Shown: positions 46,401 to 55,687 of the stretch, in pieces
Position numbering within the stretch: position 1 is the stretch's first letter
Layout: each line of letters opens with the position of its first letter
Assembly (NCBI GenBank): GCA_905221605.1
Contig: CAJNDS010002546.1
Coordinates: 1,074,044-1,138,043 of the forward strand
Source: Symbiodinium natans
Taxonomy: Eukaryota > Sar > Dinophyceae > Suessiales > Symbiodiniaceae
Reading direction: 5' to 3'
Length of the DNA stretch: 64,000 nt
Made by a program: the position numbers and the translations under genes
The notes under the pieces: model-generated
What the model was told of the DNA's origin: nothing
Database searches by the model: none
The model's input: only the letters and a program-made list of their open reading frames with translations

Positions 46401-48792
46401 GGAGGCCGCCGCGGCCCCACGGAAGCGGAAGCGCCCCAAGGCCAAGTTCCCCTGGAGCCCGGCCGAGGTGGCGCAGTGCTGCGAGGCCCGCTCGCTAGCA
46501 TGCATGAGAATGAGCATGAGTGAACAACTACATGCTCATACAAAAACAGGTCCCGCAGGGGCCATGGATTGCCGTAGCGCCGTAGTGTTTTCTGCACCTT
46601 TGGTGTTGTTCGGCTGGGGGTGGGGGTTAGTAACGTCAAACAAAAGACCAAAGCAGTGCCGACAACCCTCGTCACGAATGGGGTATCTCTCTTCTGTGTC
46701 ATTCTTGCAGTTTAAGCTGCATTCCCAAAGTAGTTGGAGCGACTTCTGTAGGGTGTGTTTTCTGCTCCTGAAAGCCTCCTAGCATGCGACAACGCTGGCA
46801 GGCGTGGGTCGTGGGTTGAAAGCCACTTTGAGTCTGAATTCACAGGTACGTGAAACGGTACGGCAATCTTAGGGAAGCCAGCGCAAACCACCGCCCTTGT
46901 CAGGCAGATCGGGAGCGCTGGGCTGCCTTGACAACTCGGGTGCGCGAGGTGGCGGCGCTGCACGATGGCCCAGTGCCCTGTGTTGAGTTCAGCACAGCTT
47001 CCTTCCTTCGAAAGCCATTTTCAAAGAACGTATCTATAGACTCTCTTTTTCTTAATCGGGTGCTCAAGCCCCACAGCATGTTTGCTGAGCCTTGGCATCC
47101 CGAGGCCATGACGCATGCTGAGGGCACTGAGGGCACTTCACCGATGGCTCAGATGCGTTCGGCAGCGGCCCCCGCTGAGACTCTGGCGCCCATGGAGTTC
47201 TCCTTCGAGGTGTCACCGCACACGTCGCGGCTGCACCCCTTTCGGAATCAACAGCCATTGGGCCTGAGCCTGCGCGAGGATGACGGCGAGGCCGATGTCG
47301 TTCACCATGGGCGCCTGTCTTTGTCTGAGCTCCGGACTCTGGTCAAGCAGGCGAAGGCCCCCCGTTCCTTTCCGTGCTCCGGGTGTGCGCGGCCGCGTGT
47401 TTGGCCCCGATATAGCCCTGGCTAGCCCCTCTTGAAGAAGTATAAGATCCTTCGTCAATCTTTTTTTTGTATTTTGATTTTTGCTGCTTTTTTGTTGCAT
47501 TTTCTTGAGAACCGCCCACTCTCCCAACCGGGGCTCCCCCGAAACATTGAGACCCTCACAGGACTTCCAGGCTGCGTGGAGGGGCCTCACCCCCTTGCAG
47601 CAGCGCTTGGCCCGAGGTGCGGCGCATCGTCCCGAGGCCTTGCAAGCATGGGCCCAGCTTGTAAGGGGCTAAGCGCACCAGAAAGCCGTTCAGACCTACC
47701 CCCCCCCCCGCCCCGCAGGGTGAGATTGAAAGCCGGATGAGGGGAAGCCTGCCAGGCGCTGAGCCCTGAGAACTTCAAGCCTGCGCACGCGTTGGCGGGA
47801 TCCCGGTCCCGGTTCATCCTGCGCCGGCACTCCTCAACGGATGCGGATGAGGCGGCACTCGGATGAAAGTTGGGGCAGGCATATATATAAGTCTTATAAG
47901 GCGCTTATAAGCATCAGTCTTGCAGGCTGGCGCCGAGTGCTTGCCGCGCTGTGACGTCAGCGTGGAGTACCGTCACGGTCGACTGGGCGGCAGAACTTTG
48001 AGCTTCTTACAGCCGGTCGGCACCGGCAGACTGACGGGCGTTGCAACAACCTCGCCCCCAACCCGACTCTGCATGGAATGCTTGGCGCCTTTGGCGCCCC
48101 TCCCTGGCCAGGAGATGAGCGTGCTCAAAGAAAGCGCGCGTGGCCCGCTGGGGGAGAAGATCCTGTACTGTGCCCGTGGGTCCGAGAGCGACCTCTTCTG
48201 TTCCGGGCCCTGTCGAGCCCGGTTCTTTGGGAAGAGGAACGGGGCCAGCCTGCGGCACCAGCTCTTCGAGCTGGAGCGGGGCGTCTGCCAGCGCTGCGGC
48301 CTGGACTGTCACAGCCTCTGGCAGAGCTTGCAAAACATCGCTCCCGCACAGCGCCTGGTGAAGCTGCGGCGCCTGGCGGACGATCTCGGGAGCAGCAGAA
48401 GCACCGCGAGCACCGCGAGCACCGACCTGAAGGAGGCTTCTCGGCTCCGCGCGCTGACCTCGCACCTGCAGACCAAGGGTGCTTCCTGCGAAGGGAAGGA
48501 GGAGAGGCAGGAGGGGCAGGAGGGGAGCGATGAGGGGATGGCTGCGAAGGCTGCGAAAGCCAAGAAGGCCAAGAAGGCCAAGAAGGCGGAGCCCGAGCCC
48601 AGCAGCCCGCCGCCCAGCAGCCCGCAGAGGAGCGGGAACCTGACGGAAGGCTTCCTGTGGCAAGCGGACCACGTTGTCCCGGTCTGGCGCGGAGGTGGTG
48701 TGTGCGGCTTGGAGAATCTCCAGACCCTGTGTGCGGCCTGCCATGGCCAGAAGACCAAGCAAGAGGCTCAGGAGCGGGCAGAGGCCCAGTGA
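43483..48792 (+). CDS. SAP - zinc ribbon - SNF2 helicase - HNH protein (ZRANB3/SMARCAL1-like)
   Basis: Predicted nuclear DNA-remodelling enzyme. Exons by frame: ~43483-43781, 43879-44009, 44392-44592, 44703-46493, 46846-46972 (possibly read through to 47350), 47153-47350, 47571-47660, 47756-47851, 47926-48792. Donors are mostly GC, one GA, two GT; every join keeps phase. Order: SAP domain 'ELQACRESGLPISGTKTELA' (43496 on); topoisomerase-type zinc ribbon 'CLRCGCTGAFRYRNGRFG' with a second CxxC; SNF2 ATPase with 'DEMGCGKS' (~45148), 'VDESHS' (~45447), 'LLSGTPS' (~45545) and 'AEDRLHRRGQ' (~46288); 'FSFEVSPHTSRLHPF' (~47195); then 'ELERGVCQRCGL' and an HNH motif 'FLWQADHVVPVWRGGG' plus 'NLQTLCAACH'. 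DESH instead of DEAH and the C-terminal HNH are typical of ZRANB3, which remodels stalled forks and cuts branched DNA; SAP and ribbon would add DNA binding. A TAG at 43797-43799 follows the SAP frame but is bypassed by the GC donor at 43782. The N-terminus is not identified. Confidence 0.82.
46098..46172 (+). repeat. In-frame 9-bp repeat within the helicase core
   Basis: Tandem 9-mers 'acctcaacg', 'acctcagcg' and 'acttcagcg' encode a run of Ser/Ala/Thr inside the SNF2 gene, between 'QALVAQFQ' and 'VLAVIGITACAVGVDL'. The unit is a multiple of three, so length changes keep the frame. Confidence 0.9.
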
Positions 48793-48899
48793 CCGCAAAG
48801 AAAACCCTACCCCCGCCCGGGCCGCAACTGCCCTCCCTGCTTTGAGAGCTTCCTTCTCCTTCTCCGGGGTTGGGGTAACTTAGCCCTGTAGCCGCTGTA

Positions 48900-51100
48900 G
48901 CCACTTGACGCTGTCGCACCTTAGGAACAGCAAATGCAGCATATGTGCAAACAACCAGATGCAAACCAACAGATGCAAACAAAGCAAAAAGCAGATGCAG
49001 TTTCGCCAGGCTCGGCGCGCGCAGCGCCAGCCTCGGCTCTGGCCCGCCGGGCGCCTGGCGGCAAAGGCGAAGTGGGCGCTGCGGGCTGCGGATGCCAAGG
49101 AGATCGACCTCGAGGACGTCGACGACGAGGAGAGCGCGATGAGTGCAGGCCCCTCGCGCAAAAAGGAGCGACGACCATCCATGAATCCCCACGCCCCCCT
49201 TTTGGGTGGACTCCGCCAGGCAGCTGACCTACATCCCCCAGTTATTTTGTGCTTGCTCGAATGGGAGTGGCAGAGGTCTCCATGGAAGGGAGTTTCCTTT
49301 CCTGCGAAGCTTCGAAGTCGTCCATTTCAAAGTCCGCATTTTTGTAACTGCACCGCCTGTGATGGATGAGCTGAGCCGTTGAGAACTCTGGCTCAATCTG
49401 CAGCTCAGAAGCAAAGGCAAGCGGAGCCCCAACAAATCGATCATGCGCCAATACCGTCAGTTCCAGAATTTGCCCCTGGCATTCTCAAATGGCACGTGGG
49501 GACGGGCGGCGTCCAGCTTGGCGCGCATGGCACTCCCAGGCCACTTAATTCAGGGGCTTGCTGAAAGTCATGCTTCCTATTTTTCTTTTCCTTCGAGAAG
49601 TGGCTATGCGGACATGTTCCCGCACAGGCAAAGGCCGGAGTCACAGAGCCAGCTGATGCGTCAAGCACACGTTGGATCGAACGCTTCCAGCGTGGCACGG
49701 TTTTCTGTGCCTATGTGAAGGATCCCCTTGCCACCAAGCGGCACTTGTGCTTAGAGGCAATCAACGACCAACGCGTAGTCTGCTTGAACACGGGTGTCTG
49801 TTTCGGTGGGGGTTTTTTGCGGCTTGAGAACTCCCAAGGCCTGGCAGCGGACTGGCTTGTCACTTGGCTTGAGTAGAGGTGTCATGGTTTGGTTCAGCAA
49901 AGTGCAGCTGCGCTCCCATGTTTTAGTTACTTTAGTTTTTGCTTGAGTTTGTGCCAGCACACTCTGAAGCAGTGCCGAAGTGGCTCTCGCCCTGCGTACT
50001 CTCGGCGAAATCTTCCGGAACACATGTCAGTGAAACTCCAGTTGTGCAGGTACAAGTACTTGGTGTTTGCCTGGGACCGCAGGCAGCAGAAGTACGAGGC
50101 CCGATGGCAGCATGGTCAAATCTGTTTGCTTTCGGTGCTGTTGCTCTCTGCGATGCCTTGGATGGATTCTCTAAAGTCCCATCTCTCGTGGTGCGCGCTA
50201 GAAAGAATGCAGCCGTTGGACTGCTTCTTGGCAGCATTCCGCAGCATTCCCATGCGCCTGGGATGCCTGTGTGAGGGCTGGGAAGCATCTGGCCTCCACA
50301 CCCGGTTCTTCACGCAGGAGGAAGTTTCGGCGGGCGTGCCCTGACAAGATTTCGGCGTTGAGGAGGGGTCTCCGGCTTCAGCGAAGACGAGCATCATAGT
50401 CCCGTCTCACTATGCAACATCATCTCCCCATATCGGGCCATATCGCATGCCCCAGGAACCTTTCAGTGATTTCAATGATGCGGCGGATCCATGCCCATCG
50501 AGTGATGGGACTTCCTATCACATCAAACAGCTTGGCGGGTGGCAAAGAGACACCCCAAGTCCCAAAAGCCCACTGGCCCCAAACCTGAGAACCGTTCCCC
50601 TCTGTGCTCTGAGCGTTGAAAGAAGCAGCAGAACAAACCATAATCGCAACAAACAAGAATTAAGACTCATAGACTTTCAACAGCAGCAATCATAGTTCCA
50701 ATTGAGAAGAGAGCCCCCGTAAGGTGAAACTGTTGAACGATGCCGGCCGACGTGAGGCGTGTGGATGGGTAGAGTTTTCTTTCTCGCGCTGCCAGGGTTT
50801 GCGGGCTTCACCCCCCTAAAACCCTGAACCCTAAACCCTCTCGGAGACCTGCTGAGCGTGCAGGTGCCAAAGAAGCCCTTGTGTTTTTTGGCTTTACAGG
50901 TTTTCATGGGTTTTTTAAGAACAAGTGGGAGAGGAGCTGCTCACCTCGTGGACGGACGATGAGCTTCCAAGTTTGCCGCCGCTGGAGTCCTGCGCCCTGG
51001 CGCACAAAAATTGTAGGAGATGGTTGCTCTTCTTATGATTGCTACTATCTATGTTTGGATATTGCAAACTTTGTTGCGTGGTATTAGCCCTAAACCCTAG
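48900..51100 (+). other. Exon-like segments between the SNF2 and methyltransferase genes
   Basis: No complete gene can be built. Three stretches look coding: 48998-49200, basic then acidic ('AKEIDLEDVDDEESAMSAG'); about 50030-50110 ('YKYLVFAWDRRQQKYEARW'); and about 50932-51030 ('GEELLTSWTDDELPSLPP'). They share the + strand and could be upstream exons of the methyltransferase gene, but I cannot join them in phase with confidence. The rest of the stretch shows only overlapping weak frames. Confidence 0.35.
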
Positions 51101-51292
51101 ACCCTAAACCCCAGACGCGCTATGCGGGTGCTAAAAAAAGCCCTGGCCCCAAAAAAACCCTAACCCCTAACCCCTAAACCCTAAACCCTGAACCCTGAAC
51201 CCTGAACCCTGAACCCTAAACCCCTAAACCCCTAAACCCCTAAACCCCTAAACCCAAAACCCTTAAACCCTAAACCCGACTAAACCCTTTGC
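51085..51292 (-). repeat. Telomere-like CCCTAAA arrays
   Basis: About 25 CCCTAAA-type units, many as CCCTGAA or CCCCTAAA, with a short interruption near 51115-51155. Confidence 0.88.
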
Positions 51293-51363
51293 GAGGCGGG
51301 GGCTCTACGGGAACCCGGTTGCCGCGCCTGGACAGCCGGGGCCCAGGTCTTTGTTGTAGATTG

Positions 51364-51456
51364 GGGTGTTCCCCCCTTTCTGCTAACCAGCTCCTTAATA
51401 GGGCTTGTGTAGTACCTCCTCTTAGAATCCTTATGAAGGACTGTTGGTATACATCG
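51364..51456. repeat. Hairpin element, family A, copy 1
   Basis: Left arm 'tgttcccccctttctgctaa' and following bases pair imperfectly with a right arm ending 'aaggactgttggtata'. It belongs to the same family as copies at 56574-56650 and 61091-61182. Confidence 0.65.
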
Positions 51457-51599
51457 AATACATCCCCAGTTGTAGAGTTGAAGGGTGGGTTTTGGGGCAA
51501 CGACAGAGCATCTCAGAGTTTCTGCTCGCAGCGCATGCCAGCGACAGAACAGGACCCGCTGGAGTGCGGACAGCAGCCCATAGGCTTGAGACTTCGGTC

Positions 51600-54500
51600 T
51601 TCACTCTGCTTGCTTGGCCGTGGGTCAGGTCGAGATCGAGATTCCGTGTTTACACCCCGACTCACGGGGTACAAGCCATACGGCACACTGGAGCACCTTG
51701 GGGGCAAGAAGTCGCCGTTAAGCCGAGCCAAAGGCGCCCCTTATGCCCGGAAGGTCACGGCCAAGGTGAGTTCCTCCATCCTCCCTATCCTCCGCTCAGG
51801 CTTGCGGGGCCACTCCTGTTCCATCTGCACGCAAGGCCTCGTTTCCCCCCCAAAACTCCTCCACTTAGCCCGGGATGCCACCTTAGGGTCTCTCCTTGCA
51901 AAAGGGTGTGGGGTACCCGGCGTTTTCCTCTGCAGAGGCGACGGAGGCAGCCGACGTTCCGCCGGGTCGTGGACATCGGCGCGGGGCACGGGCGCATGGC
52001 CGCGTGGCTGACTCGGGCCTGGGGCTTCGAGGCGCCTTTTTTTGGGGGATTCCGCGGGGCTCTCTTTGGGGGCAGTTCTCAGGGTGTTTCCAAGAACCTT
52101 ATGGCAGCAAGCCTGTAGCCCTGCGACCCCTTTTTCTGTTGGGGCTCAGTGCTCTTCAAGCTGCAAGCTTCATAGGTCTGTGTCAAGAGGATGGAGGGTC
52201 AGAAAGTAGCTTGCATATAGGGTTCACATGCGCACGAAGGTCGGATCTGTTTCTTCGGCCGTTCAAAAGCCAGCGATTTGATGCAGCGATGCGCGTGTCA
52301 TTCTTGCAGCAAAGCACTGCCCCCGTGCGGGGCCTGAAGGAAAAACCCTTCAGGCCCCGCATGGGGGCCCTGAAGGATTCCAAGAAATCCTTCAGGCGGC
52401 CCTGAAGGATATAACAAATCCTTCAAGGCCCCATGCAGGGCCTGAAGGATTTTTTGGAATCCTTCAGGGCCCCCATGCCGGGCCGAATGAGTCTGGATTT
52501 CGATTTCAATTCTTTGTTTAAATTCGATTTGAGTACCTGCTTCCAGGTTTTCTTGATTCGGTTTGCAAATCACTTGAAATCGATTTTTCATACCTTCTTG
52601 AGTTTTTGCCTTGGAGATGACTTAAAATTGATTTTAAAACCCTGGTCCAGAGTTTAACGCTTCAGTTCATCTTGCTCTCTGGACTCCTCCAGAACATATT
52701 AAAATCGATGTTGATTGCCTCCCATTGTGAAAGCCATTAAAATCGATTCTACTTCGTTTTGCTCTCCAGACCCCTCCAGACAGTATGAAAATCGATTTGA
52801 AATTGCTTCCGATTATGAAAGAATGTAAAAATCGATTCTCATTCAAAATCGATTTAATTGCTTGGGGGGGGGGGGGGGGGGGGGGGGGGAGGGGGAAGGG
52901 GGAGGGGTGAGGTGGAGGGGGGGGGTTGGGGAGGGAGGGGTGAAAGCATGGAGGAAGGTTTGGCCTGTCCCTGCCGTCGTTGTCCCCTCCTCCCGAACCC
53001 CTTCCCCTGCCTCGTAGGACTGTTGCCAGGCCTGTCCTGTCAGCCCCTTGACCCCTACGCCCAAGCCCCTAGCCCCCCAACCCCGAAAGTTCCTCAAGCC
53101 CCCTGAGCCCCCTAAGCTCCCTAAGCCCCCTAAGCACAAGCGAAAAGTATTAAAATTGATTTTAATACCCCAAGGCCGGAGACATGGTCAACATCATTTA
53201 AATAAAGTCGATTTTGATACCCCTTCTTGCCTGATTAGGACACCCTGCAAGGTATAAAAATCGATTTTAATTGGTATCCTGGGCCGACACGGGCCCGCCC
53301 GGAGGGGGTGTATTAAAATTGATTTAAGATCTAAATTCAAATTGTAATCGATATCCAGTGTCATCCATGCAGGGCCTGAAGGATGTTTTGGAATCCTTCA
53401 GGACCCCCACGCGCCTGAAGGATTTTTGAATGCGGTGTGGGGGGCCTGATGTTTGGAATCCTTCACGGGGCCGGAAGGATGTGGGAAGAGTGTCATAGGC
53501 CACTGGTCGATTCCTTCTTTCCTTCCTTCCTTCCGTTCTTCCCTCCCTGCCTGCCTGCCTTCCTTCCTCTAGCAGCAGAAACTCAGTCACGCACCTTCTA
53601 TATGCCGACTCTCTACGAGTGCTCTCCTTTTGCGTTTGGAAGGCCACGGCCCTGGATGTCGTCCAGCCAGCGAACCCGGAGTTCGACGTGGGGCTCTTCG
53701 ATGGGCGGACGTTGCCGCTGCCGGACAAGAGCATGGACTGCGTCCCACTCGGAACTTAGCACTGCGGGCTTACATGACTCAGCAAAAACCAGCCTCCAAT
53801 TGCCAAGCCAAAGTGCGCTGCAGTCCAGTCGCCTTCCTCTGCAAAGGTGCGCTGTTCTCCTTCGTGCTGCATCATTGCCGGCACTTCGAGTTGCAACGGG
53901 CACTTCTTATGGAGGCCCTGACATGGGGTCCCCGGACCCTCTTATTTTTTTTGGGTTCTTGTGTTCCACGAGTTCGCTATGCTATCCCTGAAGCGCCCAG
54001 GCGGCCAGGGTGTCAAGAAGTTGGGTCGTGATCTGTGAAGACACGCCGGAGGAGACCATTCACTGGAAAGGAACGCGAGGCTACTTGGACCCCAAATTGC
54101 GCTTTGAATTAATCTGGGCAGTAGCCCTGGAGCAGTCGCTGGGTGGTCAAAAAGAAAGCCCCACACAAAGCTTTCCTGTGCAAAACTATAAAAGGATGCC
54201 TTGCCAGGTCACGACCATCTCGGCCAGTTCCATCCGGCCTCAGAGTGGCGGAAGATGTTCAGCAAGATTGGTTTCAACCTCCTGCACCAGGGACCTATCT
54301 GGGAAGGCCCTCGAAAAGGTCCGAGCCCTTACTTCTGCAAGAGGTGCTACTTCATCCTCCAGGCGCCCCGTGCACGTGCGTGGCTTCTCCGTGCCTTTCT
54401 CCCTCTTTTTTTCAAAGGGCTCCTCTTTCTTTTCGGCAGGTGCCAGCTGGGCTTTGTGCCGCCCTCAGGGGGGGCAGTGGGGAAGCCCTTTTTCTTAAAG

Positions 54501-54771
54501 CCCGTCCACCAAAGAGAGGGATCCAAAAACCCGAAACCCTAAAACCCTGTAGCCCTTGAAACCCTTCACCCTAAAACCCTATTGCCCTTAACACCTAAAA
54601 CCCTAGAACCCTAGAACCCTTAAACAAACAAAAATCAACAACTCCCAGGTCCGCAGCCGTCCCCTGGCCTGGTCGGCCTCTCCGGCTGCTGCGCCCTTCC
54701 GACGCGGGGGGAGGCCGGCGCCGCGCACAGCAGCCTGTCGGACGACGAGCGCCGAGGAGTTTAGGGTTTAG
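51600..54771 (+). CDS. SAM-dependent methyltransferase, class I
   Basis: Class I methyltransferase; substrate unknown. Exons by frame: unknown-51765, 51936-52031, 53643-53739, 53847-53919, 54018-54079, 54208-54362, 54649-54771, with donors GT, GC, GC, GA, GC, GC and every join in phase. The SAM-binding motif I is 'VVDIGAGHGRMAAWLTR' followed across an intron by 'ATALDVV', then 'FDGRTLPLPDKSMDC', 'FSFVLHHCRH' (the Methyltransf_11-type motif before strand 5), 'WVVICEDTPEE', and after another intron 'HLGQFHPASEWRKMF' and 'PYFCKRCYFILQ'. The exon before motif I ends 'APYARKVTAK'; its start is unclear. The last exon is basic and reads into a TTTAGGG repeat, which supplies the stop TAG at 54769-54771. 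Intron 51.77-51.94 is short, but the next (52032-53642) is long and full of palindromic repeats. Confidence 0.78.
52318..52490. repeat. CCTGAAGGATT hairpin cluster, first
   Basis: Several adjoining inverted repeats of 'gggcctgaaggatt' and 'aatccttcaggccc', each with a 5-10 nt loop. The cluster lies in the long intron of the methyltransferase gene. Confidence 0.85.
52625..53355. repeat. Spaced AAAATCGATTTT palindromes
   Basis: About ten occurrences of 'aaaatcgatttt' or one-base variants such as 'aaaattgatttt', at irregular spacings of some 20 to 100 bases in GC-richer sequence, all within one intron. A G-rich block with a run of 26 G (52864-52889) and a C-rich block interrupt the series. Confidence 0.75.
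52864..52960 (+). repeat. Poly-G tract
   Basis: Run of 26 G followed by further G-rich sequence. It has strong G-quadruplex potential and is a likely site of sequencing error. Confidence 0.9.
53365..53485. repeat. CCTGAAGGATT hairpin cluster, second
   Basis: Further inverted copies of 'cctgaaggat' and 'atccttcagg' about 0.9 kb after the first cluster, in the same intron. A (CCTT)n tract follows at 53515-53570. Confidence 0.8.
54536..54625 (-). repeat. CCCTAAA-type array before last methyltransferase exon
   Basis: Degenerate CCCTAAA units in the last intron of the methyltransferase gene. A TTTAGGG array (54760-54796) follows the exon, so the exon is flanked by inverted copies. Confidence 0.8.
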
Positions 54772-54796
54772 GGCTTAGGGCTTAGGGTTTAGGGGT
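54760..54796 (+). repeat. TTTAGGG array overlapping the methyltransferase stop
   Basis: Five TTTAGGG-type units, the first two of which form the final codons and stop of the methyltransferase frame. Confidence 0.8.
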
Positions 54797-54799
54797 GCT

Positions 54800-55687
54800 T
54801 GGTTTTGGGTGCATGGGCCATGGGTGTACAAGGCATCTGCGCCCCAGAAAAAAAGCTGCAAGCAGGGGTTTTGTGATGGTTTTCGGATCCTTCTGATGGA
54901 ATTGCCAATGTTTCCACAGCTCCAGAGGCGTCCTTTCCTCAGAGGACTGCTTGAAGCGGCTCTGGAGCAAGATCCGGCGGGAGCCGAGCCTCTGGATGCA
55001 AAATTAGGTCCGGCCTTTTTTTCTCCCAATTGCCGGTTCCTGTACCCCAAATGTACAACCCCCACCCCTCCCCTTAAAGAAAAAGCTTTCGCACAGTCAC
55101 ATATGGCCTTTGTTCTATGCACCCCCCTGCACCTTTTCTGGGAAACGGACTGTTGTAGAGAGCATTGTAGGCATTGCACCCTGCAGCACCTTCTGGCAAA
55201 GCCCGCGTGATCCAAGGTAGAGAATGTAGAGATAGTGAGGGAACTGTCTTTGCCCCAACACATCACTCCAAAGTCTGGGGAGCCTTGAACGAGAAAATGC
55301 AAGCCTGCCAGCAGATCTTTTGCTGGATTTCTTTTCTTGAGAAGTTACTTCTCTTGAGAGCGTTAATCTTCGAATTCCTGAGGAGATCATCGGCAACATC
55401 AAGGCTTCCGGATGCTGCTGCGAGACAGCAGCGCATGTTCGTTCGCATCACATGCGTTGAGCACAGGAGCGATGGTTCAAGAGCACCGGGCCACTGAGCA
55501 ACGAGGAGCACGAGGATGTACCTCAGGATGCGGGGGGCCGAGAATCATCCTCATAGTTTTCGGGTACTCGGGAGATAAAAAAAGGAGGATCATGCTCTAG
55601 ATGACCCATCCGCCCCCACCCCCCCCCCCTCCCTGTGTGTCCGGGGGCTTCGCTGGTTTTCGTCGGTTTGCCGTTCCTCCCATGCAG
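54800..55687 (+). other. Possible upstream exons of the DEAD-box gene
   Basis: Open frames overlap, none decisive. The best exon-like piece is about 54917-54990, 'GVLSSEDCLKRLWSKIRREP', with an acceptor-like AG before it. It could belong to the N-terminal part of the helicase gene. A C-run at 55609-55631 precedes the first firm exon. Confidence 0.3.

Noticed and set aside
48007-49192. Long minus-strand frames of 263 and 355 codons across the HNH exon
   Set aside because: They are antisense shadows of the SNF2-HNH gene, whose last exon carries clear Cys and HNH motifs on the + strand.
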